Virus record (IMG/VR): IMGVR_UViG_3300025314_000361
Location: 1 to 48,778 of that record
Origin: a virus
Strand: one strand, 5' to 3'
Length of the DNA: 48,778 nt
Part shown: piece by piece, positions 6,779-14,140 of the stretch
Position numbering within the stretch: the stretch's first letter is position 1
Layout: the number at the start of each line of letters is the position of its first letter
Translations under genes and position numbers: made by a program
Notes under the pieces: generated by a model
Databases searched by the model: none
The model's input: only the letters and a program-made list of their open reading frames with translations
Told to the model about the DNA's origin: nothing

Positions 6779-7912
6779 TTGAAGGAATACTTTGAATCAA
6801 GAAGTCTGACAGGCAATATCAATGTTGCTTGTAAGTTTGAAAATCAACCAACCCGTTATTGGACGACGACGAAAGAAGAAGTCGTTCGCAACATTGCGAA
6901 GATCGTGAACCGATACGCCAAAGAAGGGGAAACACTTACACTTCGCCAATTACATTATCAATTTGTTGGTCACGTCCCTGGGTATGTGAACCATGACACG
7001 GCATATAAAAAACTTGGGAACATTCTTGATGACCTTCGGTATTGTGGCGTTGTACCCTGGAACAGTTTTGAAGATCGGGGCCGCAAGCCATTCTTGCCGT
7101 ACAGCGTGAAGGATATTCCCGACGCTTTGAAGGATACTGTTGACCAATACAGGCTTGACCGGCAAGAAGGGCAACCGGTTCATGTTGAATTGTGGACGGA
7201 AAAGGATGCCTTGTCCGCAATATTTTCAAAGATCACTTCTGAATATCATGTCCGGCTTGTTATCAACAAGGGATATACTTCTTCAACGGCGGCATACGAA
7301 GCTTACAGGCGATTTGCTGAACAGATACAGGCGGGCCGAAAGGTTGTGATACTTTACTTTGGTGACCACGATCCTTCCGGGTTGGACATGGTTCGTGACA
7401 TTACCGAACGGATCAGCTTCTTCCTTTCCAGGGGTGAACAGCTTGATATGCGAAAAGAAATGGACGATTGGCATGAACAACAGCGAACAACCGTTTGGGA
7501 AATTTGCGATTACTATGACCGGGAAAGGTTGGCCGCAAGGATAATGAAACAGGGAAGTGATCCGTCTAATGACGATTGGGAAGAATGGAACGGGCTTCGC
7601 AACCGTTACTTCCTGGAAAAATCTGAACTATTCCAGGTCAAGCATATTGGTCTGACAATGGATCAAATCAAACAATTCAAACTTCCTGAAAACCCTACTA
7701 AGTTGACAGACAGCCGGGCCGACGGATACATTCGGAAGTTCGGAAAGAAGTGTTGGGAAGTTGATGCCATTGACTTGGTGGAATTGCGCCGGATACTTCA
7801 GTCCGCAATTGAAAAGACCATTGACATTAAACAGTTCAAGTCAGTTGTTTCCCGTGAAAAAAAGGAATTGAAAGAACTGAAATCAATCATTGCAAAATTT
7901 AAAGACGAATGA
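6779..7912 (+). CDS. Toprim-domain protein resembling the Spo11/topoisomerase VI A subunit
   Basis: 377 residues from TTG 6779, chosen because the AAAAATTTAC leader precedes it; a longer TTG 6728 start would add 17 residues. The N-terminal half has L-T-L-R-Q-L-H-Y-Q-F-V and a P-W-N-S-F-E-D-R-G-R-K segment, as in winged-helix domains of this group. The Toprim half has V-E-L-W-T-E-K-D-A-L (about 136-145, the acidic residue) and F-G-D-H-D-P-S-G-L-D-M (about 194-204, the DxD motif). A K-x-T-D-S-R-x-D-G-Y block follows. Spo11/Topo VI A proteins cleave DNA through a tyrosine. Whether the phage protein does so is unknown, and I cannot pick out the catalytic Tyr. It overlaps the next gene by 4 bp. 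Confidence 0.7.
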   Translation: MKEYFESRSLTGNINVACKFENQPTRYWTTTKEEVVRNIAKIVNRYAKEGETLTLRQLHYQFVGHVPGYVNHDTAYKKLGNILDDLRYCGVVPWNSFEDRGRKPFLPYSVKDIPDALKDTVDQYRLDRQEGQPVHVELWTEKDALSAIFSKITSEYHVRLVINKGYTSSTAAYEAYRRFAEQIQAGRKVVILYFGDHDPSGLDMVRDITERISFFLSRGEQLDMRKEMDDWHEQQRTTVWEICDYYDRERLAARIMKQGSDPSNDDWEEWNGLRNRYFLEKSELFQVKHIGLTMDQIKQFKLPENPTKLTDSRADGYIRKFGKKCWEVDAIDLVELRRILQSAIEKTIDIKQFKSVVSREKKELKELKSIIAKFKDE

Positions 7913-8424
7913 TATTAGGATTCAAGCCATTCTTCCCTTGGGGGGAACCAACAAACTTTTGGCAAAAGATTATTGCTTCGGTTGCGGTTGATCCCGTGAA
8001 CCCGCAAGCTTCGCCGGGCAATATGTTCAGTTCTTATCAACCCAAGATTCACAGCATACGGGAAGGGCAACGATTCAAAGCGGGGGATTTACTTCACATG
8101 GCAACGGGTGTAAGGTCGAAGCATTACAACCAATTCAACAAGGGGATAGAACAGCTTTCCCGAGTGAAGTCCGTCCAACGCTTTGATCTTGCTTGCAGGA
8201 ACCCGGATCGGATCATTCTATTTGTTGACCGGGAAATCATGTACGTTCGGAACTTCAGCAATACAACGCATATTGAAAAGGGTCTTGATTGGATGCACGA
8301 ATTCGCTATGAACGACGGCTTCCAGGACATTGACCAATTCTTCCGTTGGTTCAGGAAGCCAATCCGAAACGGACAGGTCATCCATTGGACAGACAAAAAA
8401 TATACGAATGGATCAACGCTTTAA
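7909..8424 (+). CDS. Conserved phage protein, possibly ASCH/PUA-like
   Basis: 171 residues. Starts ILGFKPFFPWGEPTNFWQKI and has P-K-I-H-S-I-R-E-G (about 45-53), then G-D-L-L-H-M-A-T-G-V-R-S-K-H-Y. The ...PTxFxxKI...PKIHTIR...G...IHxxxGxRTK pattern recurs in phage proteins near replication genes. The P-K-I-H-T-I-R signature is reminiscent of ASCH-type RNA-binding folds. The start overlaps the Toprim stop (ATGA). Function is unknown. Confidence 0.65.
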   Translation: MILGFKPFFPWGEPTNFWQKIIASVAVDPVNPQASPGNMFSSYQPKIHSIREGQRFKAGDLLHMATGVRSKHYNQFNKGIEQLSRVKSVQRFDLACRNPDRIILFVDREIMYVRNFSNTTHIEKGLDWMHEFAMNDGFQDIDQFFRWFRKPIRNGQVIHWTDKKYTNGSTL

Positions 8425-8698
8425 AAATGGAATGGAAGTTTTGTTGAACGGCGGATCAATTGCCTTCGCCGGGAAGAATTATCGCATACGTGACAAGGAC
8501 AGTAATCCAGTAATGACGATCAGATATTCAACCTTCATTGGATATACCCGGCATTGCAGGAAAGTTAAAGGGGTCTTCGTTATCAATAAGAAGAAAATAC
8601 TTTCATATCACGGCAAGTCCTGGATCAAAAAACGTTACAAAGAACTTCGTAATAAAAACAGCAAAAATGACAGTTCAAACCAAGAAACAGGTTCTTGA
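8408..8698 (+). CDS. Small basic hypothetical protein
   Basis: 96 residues, strongly basic (many K and R in the C-terminal half). ATG 8408 is chosen over an upstream ATG at 8330 because the earlier one would bury 95 bases in the preceding gene. It overlaps both neighbours: 17 bp upstream and 32 bp downstream. No family recognised; the charge suggests nucleic-acid binding. Confidence 0.55.
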   Translation: MDQRFKNGMEVLLNGGSIAFAGKNYRIRDKDSNPVMTIRYSTFIGYTRHCRKVKGVFVINKKKILSYHGKSWIKKRYKELRNKNSKNDSSNQETGS

Positions 8699-9560
8699 CC
8701 TGTTGAATAAACTGAAGGAAGCCGGTATCAAGGGCAAGGCTTTGAAGCAATTCGAAGACTTGGATCGGCTTCTTCGGGATGAATGTTCATCCATTGCGGG
8801 CGGGATCATGCCGAAACTTATCCGGCCCTGTTGTGTCCTTGACCTGGAAACAACAGGGGTCAATGTTGATCTTGACTTTATCGTTGAGATCACAATACTT
8901 CGAATTGACACCGATCTTTCGGAAGAAAAGAAGACTATGTTGTTGAACCCAGGTGTTCCGATCCCGGATGAAGCCCGTCTTATTCATGGGATCACGGATG
9001 AAATGGTCAAGGATGCCCCGACCTTCGTTCAGGTATCGAAGGGGATATTGAAGTTCATTGAAGGGTGTGACATTATCACTTTTAACGGGAACCGGTTCGA
9101 CGTTCCCCTGTTGTCATCCATGTTCCTTCGTTCCGGCCTCAAATGGGATTGGAAGAAGGTTCACTTGATTGACGTGTCAAATATCTTTCGTATCCATGAA
9201 AAGCGAACCTTGACGGATGCCGTTGCCTTTTACCTGAACAGGGAACACAGCGAAGCCCATTCCGCCGAAGCGGACGTTGCGGCAACCAAAGCGATATTCG
9301 TTCGCCAATTGTTGAAATATAATCTTCCTGTTCAAATGGACAAGCTTGCATCGTACTGCATGGATGGCAAAGAAATTCTTGACTTCGACAGGAAATTCGA
9401 ATTGAATGATAAAGGCTTTGTTGTATTCGCCTTCGGGAAACACAAGGGCAAGATCGCCAAGTATGAAAAGTCGTACTTGTCTTGGATGGTAAACACCGGC
9501 GAATTCACCCGGGACACGAAAGCCTTTGCACAACAACAGTTGGATATACCTTTAAAATAA
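8667..9560 (+). CDS. DnaQ-like DEDDh 3'-5' exonuclease with C-terminal extension
   Basis: 297 residues from ATG 8667; an upstream in-frame ATG at 8538 would overlap the previous gene heavily. Exonuclease motifs are clear. V-L-D-L-E-T-T-G (about 57-64) gives D59 and E61, F-N-G-N-R-F-D ends at about 145, and H-S-A-E-A-D gives H198 and D203. Together these make the DEDDh set. After residue about 230, a second domain reads F-x-F-G-K-H-K-G-K ... Y-L-S-W-M, similar to the small domain often fused to such exonucleases (DUF3820-like). Likely roles are proofreading, primer trimming or DNA repair. It ends 4 bp before the DUF5131 gene. Confidence 0.85.
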   Translation: MTVQTKKQVLDLLNKLKEAGIKGKALKQFEDLDRLLRDECSSIAGGIMPKLIRPCCVLDLETTGVNVDLDFIVEITILRIDTDLSEEKKTMLLNPGVPIPDEARLIHGITDEMVKDAPTFVQVSKGILKFIEGCDIITFNGNRFDVPLLSSMFLRSGLKWDWKKVHLIDVSNIFRIHEKRTLTDAVAFYLNREHSEAHSAEADVAATKAIFVRQLLKYNLPVQMDKLASYCMDGKEILDFDRKFELNDKGFVVFAFGKHKGKIAKYEKSYLSWMVNTGEFTRDTKAFAQQQLDIPLK

Positions 9561-9564
9561 TCGC

Positions 9565-10362
9565 ATGGCACAAACAACAATTCAATGGTGTTCAACCCTG
9601 TTGCCGAATGGAACCTTTCACCCGGGTTGGACTTTCAATACACATTGGGGCTGCACCGAACAGGGGCCGGAATGTGACAACTGTTATGCCCGGGTAATGG
9701 CAACCCGTTGGGGGTTCGATATTTGGGGTAACAAGGCGGATCGCCGGTTCTTCCAGGACGAACACTTCAAGAAGCTTCTTTCCTACAATGCCGCCGCCGA
9801 ACGTCTGAAGACCCCGTTGAAGGTGTTTTGCAATTCAATGTCAGACCTGTATGAAGCCCGGGCCGACCTTGTTGATCCCCGCCGGAAGTTATATGACAAG
9901 ATCAAGGTGACAAATTGGCTGAATTATCTTTGCCTGACAAAGCTTCCGAACCAAATCAACCGGCTTGCCCCCGAACACGATCTTCCAAACGTGTGGTATG
10001 GCACAAGCGTCGGGGTGGACAAAAGCCGTTGGCGGATTGACCGGCTGAACAAGGTGAAGGCTTCCGTCCGCTTCCTGTCCCTGGAACCCCTTTTGCAGCC
10101 CCTTCCCGGGCTTGACCTGTCCGGGATCAGTTGGGCCGTCATAGGCGGCGAAAGCGGAAACAAGGCCCGTCCCTGCGATCCTGATTGGATTTTTGACTTT
10201 GTTCAGCAATGCAGGGCGGCGGGCGTTGCCCCGTTCGTCAAGCAGTTGGGGACAAAGCTTGCCAAAAAAATGAAGCTGAAGGATGGCAAGGGCGGGGATA
10301 TAAACGAATGGCCTGAAGAACTACGGGTTCGGGAATTCCCCGTCCAAAACTTAGTTTTGTAA
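9565..10362 (+). CDS. Phage Gp37/Gp68-family (DUF5131) protein
   Basis: 265 residues. T-H-W-G-C-T-E-Q-G-P-E-C-D-N-C-Y-A has Cys30, Cys37 and Cys40. V-F-C-N-S-M-S-D-L-Y, L-S-L-E-P-L-L-x-P-L, V-I-G-G-E-S-G-x-x-A-R-P and a F-V-K-Q-L-G-T-K segment follow in family order. DUF5131 proteins carry a radical-SAM-like Cys cluster and are common in phages, but the reaction is unknown. Length is normal for the family. The end of the gene contains the palindrome AAACTTAGTTT within its coding sequence. Confidence 0.8.
   Translation: MAQTTIQWCSTLLPNGTFHPGWTFNTHWGCTEQGPECDNCYARVMATRWGFDIWGNKADRRFFQDEHFKKLLSYNAAAERLKTPLKVFCNSMSDLYEARADLVDPRRKLYDKIKVTNWLNYLCLTKLPNQINRLAPEHDLPNVWYGTSVGVDKSRWRIDRLNKVKASVRFLSLEPLLQPLPGLDLSGISWAVIGGESGNKARPCDPDWIFDFVQQCRAAGVAPFVKQLGTKLAKKMKLKDGKGGDINEWPEELRVREFPVQNLVL
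10347..10357 (+). promoter_or_regulatory. Palindrome AAACTTAGTTT before the nucleotidyltransferase gene
   Basis: Exact copy of the recurrent palindrome. It lies inside the last codons of the DUF5131 gene and 7 bp before ATG 10365. It also contains TAGTTTTG, a possible -7 element (10352-10359), but without a well-spaced TTG. Confidence 0.5.
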
Positions 10363-10364
10363 TC

Positions 10365-10649
10365 ATGGAACTGAAATATTCAAGGGAACACGGTGAAGCT
10401 GTTGTATCGTTTCTTCAGAAGAACGGCTTCAATCCTGAACTGATTGGAAGCCTTGCGAAGATTGGATTTTCAAACCATGACATTGACATATACGTTCGTA
10501 ACAGTGGAACAAGGGAAGACCGGGAAAAACTAATTGAATTATTCACCGGCGGAACGGTTGACGAAACTGATTGGGGCGGAATGTATTTCAATGACACGGA
10601 ATTTGGGGACGTTGATATATTCTTTTCAATAGACGGATTTGATTATTGA
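10365..10649 (+). CDS. Minimal nucleotidyltransferase-fold protein
   Basis: 94 residues. L-I-G-S-L-A-K-I-G-F-S-N-H-D-I-D-I-Y-V carries the Gly-Ser (28-29) and the two metal-binding aspartates (39 and 41). V-D-I-F-F at about 83-87 supplies the third acidic strand. This matches the minimal NTase (Pol-beta superfamily) fold, used in MNT-type antitoxins/toxins and in small-molecule NMP transfer. No HEPN partner gene is adjacent. The substrate is unknown. Confidence 0.7.
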   Translation: MELKYSREHGEAVVSFLQKNGFNPELIGSLAKIGFSNHDIDIYVRNSGTREDREKLIELFTGGTVDETDWGGMYFNDTEFGDVDIFFSIDGFDY

Positions 10650-10667
10650 CAACTTAAACTTTTACCA

Positions 10668-11279
10668 ATGGCAAAGAAGACCACGATCAAGGATTTGACC
10701 CTTGATCCGAAGAACGCAAACAAACATTCCGAATTCGGTACGGGCCTTTTGGAAAACTCCCTTCGTGAAAATGGCTTTGGCCGATCCGTTGTTGTATCGA
10801 ATGACGGGGTTGTGATCGCCGGGAACGGAACGGTGAACGGGGCGGCGGCGGTTGGAATGGAAAATACCAGGATCATTGAAACGGACGGACAAGAATTGAT
10901 AGTCGTCAAGCGAACTGATATAAAAAGCAATACCCCCGAATTTTACAAGCTTGCTTTGGCTGACAATATCGTTGCCCAAAAGAACATTGTGTTGGATATA
11001 CCAACCGTTGAAGCCATTGTCGAAGAATACAAGGGGCTTGAAACTTGGGGCAGTATTGTCACCGATCCGCCGGGATCGAAAAAGCTTGCCGATCAAGACA
11101 AGGCGAACCGTGTCACGATGCTGTTCCAACTGACAGGTACACAAGCGGAAAAGATCAAGAAGGCGGTGAAGATTTCAAAAGACCTGAACGCCGCAAAGAT
11201 GCAGAACGCCGGGAATGATAATGAGAACGCCAACGCCCTGTATTTTATCGTCCTGGAATATTTGAAAGCCCATAAATAA
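10668..11279 (+). CDS. ParB N-terminal-domain protein
   Basis: 203 residues. D-P-K-N-A-N-K-H-S-E, L-E-N-S-L-R-E-N-G-F-G-R-S-V-V-V-S and G-V-V-I-A-G-N-G-T-V are the ParB/Srx-type N-terminal signature. In phages such domains are often attached to methylase or nuclease modules, or stand alone. The C-terminal half (from about 125) is Lys/Ala-rich and helical with no recognisable helix-turn-helix. A second ParB-like gene is at 47276-48112. Function could be DNA binding or CTP-dependent clamp formation; this is inference. Confidence 0.75.
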   Translation: MAKKTTIKDLTLDPKNANKHSEFGTGLLENSLRENGFGRSVVVSNDGVVIAGNGTVNGAAAVGMENTRIIETDGQELIVVKRTDIKSNTPEFYKLALADNIVAQKNIVLDIPTVEAIVEEYKGLETWGSIVTDPPGSKKLADQDKANRVTMLFQLTGTQAEKIKKAVKISKDLNAAKMQNAGNDNENANALYFIVLEYLKAHK

Positions 11280-11291
11280 TTTTTACCTTCA
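11262..11291 (+). promoter_or_regulatory. Promoter-like TTG-N19-TACCTTCA
   Basis: TTG at 11262-11264 and TACCTTCA at 11284-11291, spaced by 19 bp. The element starts 31 bp before ATG 11315, the same distance as in the 5746/5777 promoter, and is followed by the CCTTAAAAATTTGC leader. Confidence 0.5.
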
Positions 11292-11314
11292 CGATACCTT
11301 AAAAATTTGCGTCA

Positions 11315-11656
11315 ATGTTTCTTCTTTACCTGACTTCCAACCAACGGATATTGTTCCTTGTCATTATTGCTGTTGGGCTTATTTATTTAATCCCCTGGGT
11401 GAACCGGAACGTATGCCGGAAACATTTGACTATGAAGACCCTGAAGGCTTACAATCCTAAATCCAAAGACCTGTATTGCGAAGAATGTATGAAAGAATCA
11501 ACCAATCCTTCAATGAAATGTCCTTGCGGTTGGAATGGCCGGTTGTCTGAATGTGGGTCAAGGAACGTGACGACCGATATTCCGGGTTGCTTCAATGAAT
11601 TCGTTGCCTACTCATGCCCAACTTGTGGAAAGGAAATCATTCAGTATGACAATTGA
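11315..11656 (+). CDS. Membrane-anchored zinc-ribbon protein
   Basis: 113 residues. Residues about 10-28 form one transmembrane helix (I-L-F-L-V-I-I-A-V-G-L-I-Y-L-I). After that come two Cys groups, Y-C-E-E-C and C-P-C-G-W, then S-E-C-G-S and S-C-P-T-C-G-K, giving eight Cys in ribbon-like CxxC spacing. It is likely a cytoplasmic zinc-binding domain tethered to the membrane. It is the first gene of a run of overlapping small genes and has its own promoter and leader. Function unknown. Confidence 0.65.
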   Translation: MFLLYLTSNQRILFLVIIAVGLIYLIPWVNRNVCRKHLTMKTLKAYNPKSKDLYCEECMKESTNPSMKCPCGWNGRLSECGSRNVTTDIPGCFNEFVAYSCPTCGKEIIQYDN

Positions 11657-11855
11657 CAGGTATGAAAAGGGAAAGAAGTATTGGCGGCAATCAACCCGAA
11701 CAGTTCGATCCAGGACAAAAGTGACGACGGATGCAATCTTCGTCGTTGAAGTTGACAAGACCAACAATCGAATATCCGCTTCCGTGAATGGACTACCGGC
11801 GACATGGTTCAATGAAGAAAAGTTTTCCCGTTGGAAAAAAGATAAACCCCAATGA
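11646..11855 (+). CDS. Small basic hypothetical protein
   Basis: 69 residues from ATG 11646, which overlaps the previous gene by 11 bp. An in-frame ATG at 11595 exists but would overlap by 62 bp. Arg/Lys-rich N-terminus, then a beta-rich A-I-F-V-V-E-V-D segment and a Trp-containing end. No family recognised. Overlap of 4 bp with the next gene. Confidence 0.55.
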   Translation: MTIDRYEKGKKYWRQSTRTVRSRTKVTTDAIFVVEVDKTNNRISASVNGLPATWFNEEKFSRWKKDKPQ

Positions 11856-12130
11856 CTTCAGACTACGCATACCAATTCAGAAAGGTGAAGGGTCGGCCCT
11901 TCATAATGATCGAAGACAAGGACATTGGCGGCAAAAGCTTGACCAATGACATTGACCGTGTTGTTCACATTATCGCCAAAAAGGAAAGGATCAATCCCGT
12001 CGAATATTATATCATTTACCGGGACAGCGAAGGTATTTGGGACGGGTATGAATTCGCAACGAAGACCTTCTTCCCATTGCGTCAACCCCATTGGCTTAAA
12101 GCAGCAATCAAAGCAATCAATTATGAATAA
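11852..12130 (+). CDS. Hypothetical protein
   Basis: 92 residues beginning M-T-S-D-Y-A-Y-Q-F-R-K-V-K-G-R, with a central V-E-Y-Y-I-I-Y-R-D-S-E-G-I-W-D-G segment. Alternating hydrophobic residues suggest a small beta-sheet domain. It overlaps both neighbours by 4-8 bp, as expected for a tightly packed phage operon. No function proposed. Confidence 0.55.
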   Translation: MTSDYAYQFRKVKGRPFIMIEDKDIGGKSLTNDIDRVVHIIAKKERINPVEYYIIYRDSEGIWDGYEFATKTFFPLRQPHWLKAAIKAINYE

Positions 12131-12299
12131 GGAATCACAGTATTACAAGAACGGCTTCGATGCCGGAAAGAATGGCCCCAACACAACGAACACACATTTC
12201 AGCAACTTTGAAACAAAGGAAAGAACGGCGGAATGGGAAGCCGGGCAACAGGCAGGAAAGAAAGCCAAATCCCATGCAAAAAAAGAATTAAAGAAATGA
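12123..12299 (+). CDS. Small protein resembling ribosome modulation factor/CrpP
   Basis: 58 residues from ATG 12123 (the frame opens much earlier, but upstream sequence is inside another gene). The pattern N-G-F-D-A-G-K-N-G, then R-T-A-E-W-E-A-G-Q-Q-A-G-K-K-A-K is the double G-x2-x-G helix pattern of RMF/CrpP-like proteins. RMF dimerises ribosomes, while CrpP-like phage homologues have diverse roles. The match is by pattern only and the basic tail is compatible with RNA binding. Its stop overlaps the next start (ATGA). Confidence 0.5.
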   Translation: MNKESQYYKNGFDAGKNGPNTTNTHFSNFETKERTAEWEAGQQAGKKAKSHAKKELKK

Positions 12300-12502
12300 C
12301 ACCGCAAACGATCAACTTGACGAATAAGACCAACGGCGAAATCGCAAAGCTTTGGAATGATCTTTCCCGGGCATTTGAAAAGAAGGGGAATTGTTCCGTT
12401 GGGTTCCTGGAACTATCCAGGGAAACAGAACGCCGGGGGCTTGTACTTGACAAGAACAAGCTTGGCAATATTATTCTTCAACCAAAGCCTGAATCGGTTT
12501 GA
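12296..12502 (+). CDS. Small hypothetical protein
   Basis: 68 residues from ATG 12296, overlapping the previous stop by 4 bp. Amphipathic helices (E-I-A-K-L-W-N-D-L-S-R-A-F-E-K-K) dominate. No family recognised. It ends 13 bp before the interrupted gene at 12516. Confidence 0.55.
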   Translation: MTPQTINLTNKTNGEIAKLWNDLSRAFEKKGNCSVGFLELSRETERRGLVLDKNKLGNIILQPKPESV

Positions 12503-12504
12503 TA

Positions 12505-12515
12505 AAATTTAATTT
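12505..12515 (+). promoter_or_regulatory. Degenerate palindrome AAATTTAATTT abutting ATG 12516
   Basis: Two substitutions away from AAACTTAGTTT, at the same position directly before the start codon as in the exact copies at 4957 and 16963. Confidence 0.35.
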
Positions 12516-12779
12516 ATGGCAAAGCTTAAAGTATCACAGTTCGGAATGAATATGCACATGAACCTTGGCAAAGGGTGTCATTCGTATATGTATTGAGGAT
12601 ATATTGACCAACCCGGTCACGAACTGCATGGAAAGAAGATATTCAATTCCAAATATTCTGAAAAGGGGCAAACGAAGGAATCGAAGTGGTCTGTTGATGA
12701 CGGGGCAAAGGAACCCAATTGGTTCAATTCCCTGTTGCTTCTTATGGATCATTACAAATTAAAACCCATACCGGAATGA
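12516..12779 (+). pseudogene. Small gene interrupted by in-frame TGA (codon 27)
   Basis: ATG 12516 opens a frame of 26 codons ending Y-M-Y, then TGA at 12594-12596. The same frame then runs another 60 codons (G-Y-I-D-Q-P-G-H-E-L-H...P-I-P-E) to a TGA at 12777-12779. The second half has no ATG near its beginning, but its stop overlaps the next gene start in the typical ATGA arrangement. Its codon choice matches the neighbours. This looks like one 87-codon gene in which a Trp TGG became TGA. Readthrough, a population variant or an assembly error are alternatives. TGA is used as a normal stop elsewhere here. Confidence 0.6.
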
Positions 12780-13102
12780 AGTACATTGTTAAACAGCGAA
12801 TCATTTTTTGGCAATACTTTGTTGTTGAAGCTGACAGCAAGGATCAAGCCCTTCGGCATTGGCCGGATCAAGAAGAATGTACTATCCTGGAACCCGGGGA
12901 GTTTGTAAACTTGAAGGCGGAACGCTATGAACCGGGATCATTGGTCTGTTGCGGGAAGTTCAGCTTCATTGTTGTCACGGCCCGGAATCTTCAGCATACG
13001 GCCCGCAAGCTGTTGAAGCGGATTGGCCGGATACCGGTGTTCAGGCCGGTGGATGAAAGTAAAGCCCAACCCCTGAACCGGAAAAACCCCCTTTTCAAAT
13101 GA
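12776..13102 (+). CDS. Hypothetical protein
   Basis: 108 residues from ATG 12776, which overlaps the TGA of the interrupted gene (ATGA). An upstream in-frame ATG at 12719 would lie inside that gene. N-terminal K-Y-I-V-K-Q-R-I-I-F-W-Q-Y-F-V-V-E-A-D-S looks like a small beta-alpha domain. The C-terminus is basic. No family recognised. Confidence 0.55.
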   Translation: MKYIVKQRIIFWQYFVVEADSKDQALRHWPDQEECTILEPGEFVNLKAERYEPGSLVCCGKFSFIVVTARNLQHTARKLLKRIGRIPVFRPVDESKAQPLNRKNPLFK

Positions 13103-13335
13103 GTAAGCAAACAGGAATATCGGATCAGTTGCCGGAATGGACGAATGGGGTTGAAGTCCCCGACCCGGATTACAATACCCTTATGGAACTTATAATCCGT
13201 TGGAACGAAGAACAGGTCTTCATTGAAAAGTATATCAAAGACCCGTTCATCATTTACGGCCATGTGCGGGCGCAAGAAGATATTGTATCTGAAATATTGG
13301 TCATCTATAAAAAACACGAAAATGCAATCAATTGA
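13099..13335 (+). CDS. Small hypothetical protein
   Basis: 78 residues, acidic, starting with a 4-bp overlap on the previous gene. Helical C-terminal half (D-I-V-S-E-I-L-V-I-Y-K-K-H-E). No family recognised; it belongs to the run of coupled accessory genes. Confidence 0.5.
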   Translation: MSKQTGISDQLPEWTNGVEVPDPDYNTLMELIIRWNEEQVFIEKYIKDPFIIYGHVRAQEDIVSEILVIYKKHENAIN

Positions 13336-13738
13336 CTTTCCCGAAGCAAACCTTCCATTGGCGAAGGATCAACCCCAATACCGGACTTTGTATGTCCATG
13401 TAAACAAGAAAGACCCAACTGTTGAAATGACCTGTTGTATGGAATTATCTGAAGAAGAAATCGCCGAAATAGTTAGTACAAAGAAGGTCTTCTTTACACA
13501 AGTAACATTTGGCCGGGGATATTCACCGATCCGAATGAGTACAACGAACCCCTTCATTGTCCCGATCATTACTGACAAGCAACCGGCGGATGAAAACAGA
13601 ATATCGGCGGACGAATGGGATCGTACCCATTACCGGGACAGTCATACACACGTTGTCCACGATGAAGAAGGGCCGTGTATCAATTGCGGCAACGCTGAAG
13701 CAAATCATTTTTGGTCATCCCGTCAATGTGAATTATGA
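13322..13738 (+). CDS. Hypothetical protein with C-terminal Cys-His motif
   Basis: 138 residues from ATG 13322 (overlap 14 bp). The C-terminus reads P-C-I-N-C-G-N-A-E-A-N-H-F-W-S-S-R-Q-C, a C-x2-C-G-x6-H-x6-C zinc-knuckle-like motif. A very similar motif recurs in the 40-residue protein at 14141-14263. The rest of the protein is unrecognised. It overlaps the next gene by 4 bp. Confidence 0.55.
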   Translation: MQSIDFPEANLPLAKDQPQYRTLYVHVNKKDPTVEMTCCMELSEEEIAEIVSTKKVFFTQVTFGRGYSPIRMSTTNPFIVPIITDKQPADENRISADEWDRTHYRDSHTHVVHDEEGPCINCGNAEANHFWSSRQCEL

Positions 13739-14001
13739 TGTATCCAAATAACGAAGGGCCAAAAACGGTCAAGATACCCGAACAGTCATTCACAAGTTGT
13801 TCGGGCTGCAAGTTCCTGGATCGCCGACTTGTCAGGTCGGGCCGTGATCCGAAATACCGGAACGATTGCAAACACCCTGACAACGGGCAGGACAAAGCGT
13901 TCAAGCTTTCCTTCACCGGCAATCTTGTACAGAATTCAGCCGGTGTCATCGTCACCCCGGATTGGTGTCCATTTAAAAAGCAGGGGGTAAGCAATGCGTA
14001 A
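13735..14001 (+). CDS. Small Cys-rich hypothetical protein
   Basis: 88 residues. S-C-S-G-C-K-F-L, D-C-K-H-P-D and a C-terminal D-W-C-P-F give four Cys and a His in a layout seen in many small phage zinc proteins. ATG ATG at the start overlaps the previous stop. No function proposed. Confidence 0.55.
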   Translation: MMYPNNEGPKTVKIPEQSFTSCSGCKFLDRRLVRSGRDPKYRNDCKHPDNGQDKAFKLSFTGNLVQNSAGVIVTPDWCPFKKQGVSNA

Positions 14002-14086
14002 GCTGTTGGGATATATTCCCCTTGATCCAGGCGAAGACCAATTTGCCATTGCGAAAGAAACGGACGTTGTAAAGATCGAAGACTAA
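13994..14086 (+). CDS. 30-residue ORF overlapping the previous gene
   Basis: Encodes M-R-K-L-L-G-Y-I-P-L-D-P-G-E-D followed by an acidic end. It overlaps the upstream gene by 8 bp, in the style of the other genes here. Coding style is like its neighbours. Too short to classify. Confidence 0.4.
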   Translation: MRKLLGYIPLDPGEDQFAIAKETDVVKIED

Positions 14087-14140
14087 TGGTTCAGGCTTAC
14101 TGAAGTATGGATACCGGGCGTTGCAACTGTAAAAATAAGC

